In this document: positions 60,375-64,000 of the stretch, piece after piece
Numbering within the stretch: the first letter of the stretch is position 1
Layout of the letters: each line of letters starts with the position of its first letter
Program-made: the position numbers and the translations under genes
The notes under the pieces: generated by a model
Told to the model about the DNA's origin: nothing
The model's database searches: none
Seen by the model: the letters and a program-made list of their open reading frames with translations, nothing else
Origin: GCA-2725625 sp964574215
GTDB taxonomy: Bacteria; Pseudomonadota; Alphaproteobacteria; Rhodospirillales; UBA2165
DNA length: 64,000 nucleotides
NCBI GenBank assembly: GCA_964574215.1
Contig: CAZNLR010000022.1
Coordinates: 12,550-76,549 of the forward strand
Reading direction: 5' to 3'

Positions 60375-61508
60375 CTAACTAGTTTTTCTGAGAATTTCCA
60401 ACGTATCGTCACCGATCACGCTCAGTGACTGGCGACTGAACTTAGGCATTTCTGCCAAGTTTTCCAGCCCAATTTCCCCAATCGCGGAAATTCCTGTGTC
60501 ACCAATGATGGCCGGTGCCCGAAACCACGCGATCTGATCGACAAATTCGGCCCTCAAAAGAGAGGCGGCCAATTGCCCTCCACCTTCAACCATAATGCGG
60601 GTTAAGCCTTTTGCACCTAACGTGTGAATAACCCATTCCAGGTCAGGGTGACCGTCTGCACCAGTGGGCGCTTCGAGCATTGTGACATGTTTTTGTCGGA
60701 ATTGGTCGATTTGCTCTTGTGAATGTCCCTCGGAAATAACGATCCAAACGGGCGCCTTCTGGGCGGATTTGACCAGTTCGCTGTCAACGGGTGTTCTTAG
60801 CCGGCCATCCAAGACGATCCGGGGCCGGCGTTGATTGGAAATTCCCGGCAGGCGGCAAGTTAAGCTCGGGTTATCTTCAATTACCGTGCCGCTGCCAACC
60901 ATGACGGCATCGTGGATGGCCCGTAATCCATGGGCGGCATGGCGCGCATTTTCACCGGTAATCCATTGGCTTTCGCCGTTGGCCAAAGCGATACGGCCAT
61001 CCAGGGTCGTTGCCGTTTTTAACGTTATATACGGCCGGCCGAGTTCGACGCGTGAAAAAAAACCAACATTGACGTCCCGTGCTTCCGACTGGCAGATTCC
61101 CGTCTGCGTTTCAATTTTTGCCTTTTTCAGTCGGGTAATTCCGGAACCGGCGACCCGGGGATCTGAATCCTGCAGGGCGACGACGACCTTTTTGATTCTA
61201 GCGTCGATGAGGGCATCCGTGCAGGGCGGTGTCTGCCCTTCGTGATTGCAGGGTTCGAGCGTGACGTAGGCGGTGGCGCCCCGGGCAAGATCACCGGCGC
61301 GTCGCAAAGCTTCGGTTTCCGCGTGGGGCCGTCCGGTCGGTTGGGTCCATCCCCTGCCCACCACTTTACCGTCTTTAACGATGACGCAGCCGACCGCGGG
61401 ATTTGGCCAGACATTACCCAATCCTCGCCGCGCCAGCGTCAGCGCCGTAGTCATATGATCAATGTGATAATCGGGAGTCGAATTTTCTCCCGATGAATTA
61501 CTCTTCAC
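60375..61508 (-). CDS. ribD: Bifunctional riboflavin deaminase/reductase RibD
   Basis: A 377-residue enzyme. The N-terminal deaminase has the zinc site GRPHAETEAL and EPCNHEGQTPPCTDAL; the C-terminal reductase has NVGFFSRVELGRPYITLK and MVEGGGQLAASLL. It overlaps nrdR by eleven bases. No FMN riboswitch signature is seen upstream. Confidence 0.95.
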   Translation of the reverse strand: MKSNSSGENSTPDYHIDHMTTALTLARRGLGNVWPNPAVGCVIVKDGKVVGRGWTQPTGRPHAETEALRRAGDLARGATAYVTLEPCNHEGQTPPCTDALIDARIKKVVVALQDSDPRVAGSGITRLKKAKIETQTGICQSEARDVNVGFFSRVELGRPYITLKTATTLDGRIALANGESQWITGENARHAAHGLRAIHDAVMVGSGTVIEDNPSLTCRLPGISNQRRPRIVLDGRLRTPVDSELVKSAQKAPVWIVISEGHSQEQIDQFRQKHVTMLEAPTGADGHPDLEWVIHTLGAKGLTRIMVEGGGQLAASLLRAEFVDQIAWFRAPAIIGDTGISAIGEIGLENLAEMPKFSRQSLSVIGDDTLEILRKTS

Positions 61509-61950
61509 TCAACGTTCCTACGAAGTCTTCGAAATCCTTGGCTTCACGGAAATTCCGGTAGACAGAGGCAAACCGTACATAGGCTACTTTATCGAGATCC
61601 GCGAGCACGTCCATGACCATTTCCCCGATAACCTTGGACGGAACTTCATTTTCGCCCAAACTTTCCAGCCGCCGCTGGATGGAATTGACGATCCGTTCCA
61701 CCTGATCCGGGTCGACCGGCCGTTTTTGCAGCGAAATCCTGAGTGAGCGCGCTAACTTATCCCGGTCGAACGTTTCTTTCTTGTCGTTCTTTTTAAGAAT
61801 TGTCAGTTCACGCAATTGAACCCGTTCAAACGTCGTCCAGCGCGCCCCGCATTCCGGGCACGACCGCCTTCTGCGGATTGCCGAATTGTCTTCGGTGGGG
61901 CGCGAATCTTTTACCTGAGTGTCGTTATGACCACAAAAGGGGCAGCGCAT
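61498..61950 (-). CDS. nrdR: Ribonucleotide reductase repressor NrdR
   Basis: A 150-residue repressor with an N-terminal zinc ribbon (C3, C6, C31, C34 in MRCPFCGHNDTQVKDSRP and RRSCPECGARWTTFER) and an ATP-cone domain (REFLKRFDVA-like region LTILKKNDKKETFDRDKL). It controls nrd genes by nucleotide sensing. It sits between glyA and ribD, the conserved order. Confidence 0.95.
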   Translation of the reverse strand: MRCPFCGHNDTQVKDSRPTEDNSAIRRRRSCPECGARWTTFERVQLRELTILKKNDKKETFDRDKLARSLRISLQKRPVDPDQVERIVNSIQRRLESLGENEVPSKVIGEMVMDVLADLDKVAYVRFASVYRNFREAKDFEDFVGTLSEE

Positions 61951-61985
61951 GGATTGGTTTCCTTTCTATGAACTTCTGTTCACGC

Positions 61986-63296
61986 TCAGAAATTTGTGTA
62001 AACCGGGAACCGGGCACATAGGTCTTCGACCTGTTTTCTTATCTCCGTTTCCGCGGCGCTATTGTCGTCGAGATTTTCGGCCAAGCCGTCCAGAACCCGG
62101 CTAATCATATCCCCGACCTGATTAAATTCGGCAAGGCCAAAGCCCCGCGTCGTGCAAGCTGGCGAGCCTAACCGCACACCCGACGTCACCATGGGTTTTT
62201 CCGGGTCGAAGGGAATACCGTTTTTGTTGCAGGTGATACCGGCATTTTCCAAGCTGCTCTGGGCGGCTTTTCCGGTGAGACCTTTCGGCCGCAAATCCAC
62301 CAGCATCAAATGAGTATCAGTACCGCCCGAAACGATGTCGCAACCCCGTTCGCTCAGTTTCGCAGCCAGGGCCTTGGCGTTATCCACCACGTTTTGGGCA
62401 TATTGTTTGAATTCTGGCTGCATGGCTTCCTGGAATGCAACGGCTTTGGCGGCGATGACATGCATCAAAGGACCGCCCTGAATACCCGGGAAAATGGCGG
62501 AATTGACCTTTTTGCCAATCTCTTCGTCATTGGTGAGGATCAGGCCGCCGCGTGGACCGCGCAACGTTTTGTGGGTCGTCGAGGTAGCTACGTCGGCATA
62601 GGGAAACGGGCTGGGATGAACACCGGCGGCAACCAACCCGGCGAAGTGGGCCATATCGACCATGAAGTAGGCGCCGACTTCATCGGCGATCTCCCGGAAT
62701 TTTGCGAAATCTATTGTCCGAGGATATGCGGACCCGCCCGCGATGATCATCTTTGGCTTGTGCTCACGCGCCAATTCGGCGACTTCGTCGAAATCGATCA
62801 AGGCGTCCTGCTTGCGGACGCCATATTGAACGGCGTTAAACCATTTTCCCGATTGGTTCGGCGGCGCGCCATGGGTCAGATGCCCACCGGCTGCCAGCGA
62901 CATGCCCAAAATCGTATCGCCTGGTTTTATCAGGGCCGCGAAAGCCCCCTGGTTCGCCTGCGACCCCGAGTTGGGCTGAACGTTGGCAAAACCGCAACCG
63001 AACAAAGTTTTCGCCCGGTCGATTGCCAGATTTTCCGCGACATCGACAAATTCGCAACCGCCGTAATAGCGTCGCCCCGGATAGCCTTCGGCGTACTTGT
63101 TGGTCATGACCGACCCTTGCGCTTCCAATACGGCTCTGGAGACGATATTTTCCGAGGCAATCAGTTCGATCTGATGCTTTTGGCGGCCCAACTCATCGCT
63201 CACCGATTTGAAGATTTCGGGATCGCTGTCGGCTAAATTCCGGTTAAAAAACCGGTCGTGGAATGATGAAGAATTGTCGGCCTTCGCGAGAGACAT
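61986..63296 (-). CDS. glyA: Serine hydroxymethyltransferase
   Basis: A 436-residue PLP enzyme interconverting serine and glycine with tetrahydrofolate. The start FFNRNLADSDPEIF, YAEGYPGRRYYGGCEFVD and the PLP lysine block TSTTHKTLRGPRGG are present. It provides one-carbon units, and lies 34 bases after rpiB. Confidence 0.97.
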   Translation of the reverse strand: MSLAKADNSSSFHDRFFNRNLADSDPEIFKSVSDELGRQKHQIELIASENIVSRAVLEAQGSVMTNKYAEGYPGRRYYGGCEFVDVAENLAIDRAKTLFGCGFANVQPNSGSQANQGAFAALIKPGDTILGMSLAAGGHLTHGAPPNQSGKWFNAVQYGVRKQDALIDFDEVAELAREHKPKMIIAGGSAYPRTIDFAKFREIADEVGAYFMVDMAHFAGLVAAGVHPSPFPYADVATSTTHKTLRGPRGGLILTNDEEIGKKVNSAIFPGIQGGPLMHVIAAKAVAFQEAMQPEFKQYAQNVVDNAKALAAKLSERGCDIVSGGTDTHLMLVDLRPKGLTGKAAQSSLENAGITCNKNGIPFDPEKPMVTSGVRLGSPACTTRGFGLAEFNQVGDMISRVLDGLAENLDDNSAAETEIRKQVEDLCARFPVYTNF

Positions 63297-63330
63297 TTAA
63301 TTTAGTTCCTTATATTTTCAATTTTCTGAA

Positions 63331-63783
63331 TTATTGAGGTAGCGCAAGTTTTTCCAGGCGTCCGGCGTGCCGGCCGCCCTCAAATTCGGTGGTCAGAAAT
63401 AATTCAAGGCAATCCCGGGCGGTTTCGGAGCCGATCATACGGCCACCAAAAACGATGACGTTCGCATCGTTATGCTGGCGGCACATACGGGCACCCAAAG
63501 CATCATGTATCAAGGCCGCACGAATTTCAGGATGCCGGTTGGCGGCAATACTAATCCCAATTCCGGACCCGCAAACCAGCACGCCTTTTTTAGCTTTCTC
63601 TTCCTGAATTGCAGCCGCAAGGGCATGGGCAAAATCCGGGTAATCAACCGACTCAGGTCCATTGGTTCCCAGATCTATTATTTGATAACCCTTCTCTGCC
63701 AAAAAATCGGCAAGATCGGATTTCAATTCGAATCCAGCATGATCGCACGCGATGGCGATGCTTTCTTTGCTACTTGCATCCAT
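63331..63783 (-). CDS. rpiB: Ribose-5-phosphate isomerase B
   Basis: A 150-residue isomerase of the RpiB/LacAB type that interconverts ribose and ribulose 5-phosphates. It has AIACDHAGFELKSDL, VCGSGIGISIAANR (catalytic Cys) and RMCRQHNDANVIVFGGR. The start at 63783 is chosen because upstream in-frame codons (ATG at 63867) lie in AT-rich sequence without homology. It is the first gene of the glyA-nrdR-rib operon visible here. Confidence 0.93.
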   Translation of the reverse strand: MDASSKESIAIACDHAGFELKSDLADFLAEKGYQIIDLGTNGPESVDYPDFAHALAAAIQEEKAKKGVLVCGSGIGISIAANRHPEIRAALIHDALGARMCRQHNDANVIVFGGRMIGSETARDCLELFLTTEFEGGRHAGRLEKLALPQ

Positions 63784-64000
63784 TGGTATCGACTCGAATA
63801 ATGTGATTTCCCTGGCGTGACATACCACATATCGATTGGGTACACCAGCCCACCACAACAATTCCACACGATCCGAAATATTGTATTGTTGAATAAATTA
63901 CATAATCTATTTGAAATATTTAAATCCCGGCATTCGAATATTTGTAATAGAATCCCCAACATAATCCTGGCATCAAAATTGTGATTAACATATTATTCTT
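63784..64000. other. AT-rich upstream region of rpiB at the window edge
   Basis: The last 217 bases are AT-rich and contain no convincing gene. They presumably hold the promoter of the rpiB-glyA-nrdR-rib operon, but I see no clear -35/-10 pair or operator. Confidence 0.4.

Noticed and set aside
58140..61510. Possible FMN riboswitch in the riboflavin genes
   Set aside because: Genes overlap or are only a few bases apart and no conserved FMN aptamer segments were seen.
62310..63236. 308-codon open frame on plus opposite glyA
   Set aside because: Antisense shadow of an unambiguous serine hydroxymethyltransferase gene.
63784..63867. Upstream extension of rpiB
   Set aside because: The extra 28 residues lie in AT-rich leader sequence and the RpiB fold begins just after the ATG at 63783.
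1..64000. CRISPR array or defence system
   Set aside because: No regularly spaced direct repeats and no cas, restriction, toxin-antitoxin or retron-like genes were recognised in the window.

Overview
The window looks like the chromosome of an alphaproteobacterium, most likely in or near the Rhodospirillales. The basis is gene order: dusB-ntrB-ntrC-ntrY-ntrX-trkA running toward hfq-hflX, an ispD-ispF fusion beside dusB, a bamE-type gene facing a CBP3 chaperone gene followed by a DUF177 gene, rpmF-plsX-fabH-ihfA-merR-tRNA-Pro, and rpiB-glyA-nrdR-ribD-ribE-ribBA-ribH-nusB-thiL. Base composition is moderate (low to mid 50s % GC by eye) with AT-rich gaps between genes. I see no phage, transposase, CRISPR array, plasmid or defence module.

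Layout. 0-1 kb: start of an IlvD/Edd-type dehydratase gene and a beta-hydroxyacid dehydrogenase (minus). 1-8.5 kb: envelope and housekeeping genes on plus (YdcF, MltB-like transglycosylase, RlpA, D-Ala-D-Ala carboxypeptidase, tmk, holB, metG). 8.7-19.0 kb: an accessory metabolic block that separates metG from tatD. It has a TAXI-type TRAP transporter, an acyl-CoA ligase, an unrecognised cysteine-rich protein and a twin-transmembrane protein on plus, then a D-2-hydroxyacid dehydrogenase, a TauD-type dioxygenase and a soluble molybdopterin oxidoreductase on minus. 19.1-20.7 kb: tatD and a metallo-beta-lactamase-fold hydrolase. 21-32 kb: a mixed region with a bile-acid-symporter-family carrier, an orphan solute-binding-like protein, a FecR-domain protein, mazG, a lipoprotein, a hybrid-free histidine kinase, a dehydrogenase/phosphatase operon, an HD-GYP response regulator and a TPP-dependent enzyme.

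32-44.8 kb: the nitrogen and redox signalling run dusB-ntrBC-ntrYX-trkA, then a D-amino-acid aminotransferase, a HAD phosphatase, hfq and hflX, all minus; a CcsA-like membrane protein precedes it. 44.9-48.5 kb: ispDF, cutA, two small unknowns, queF and a Rieske protein. The gap at 47.4-47.7 kb holds a perfect CRP-type palindrome followed by hairpins and a strong terminator, which I read as a candidate small RNA gene. 48.6-53.7 kb: tRNA-Pro, merR, ihfA, fabH, plsX, rpmF, DUF177, CBP3 and BamE-like genes. 53.8-63.8 kb: H+-pyrophosphatase, a FliL-like protein, thiL, nusB, the riboflavin genes, nrdR, glyA and rpiB, all minus.

Most of the window is ordinary core genome. The best leads are the candidate CRP-controlled small RNA before queF, the cysteine-rich orphan at 13.5 kb with a perfect inverted repeat touching its ribosome binding site, the metabolic block inserted between metG and tatD, a structured leader before hppA, and two proteins with odd changes at normally conserved sites (a shortened P-loop region in HolB, and Asp to Asn in the metal motif of the MBL-fold hydrolase). 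All functions are read from sequence motifs and remembered family features; no database search was run.
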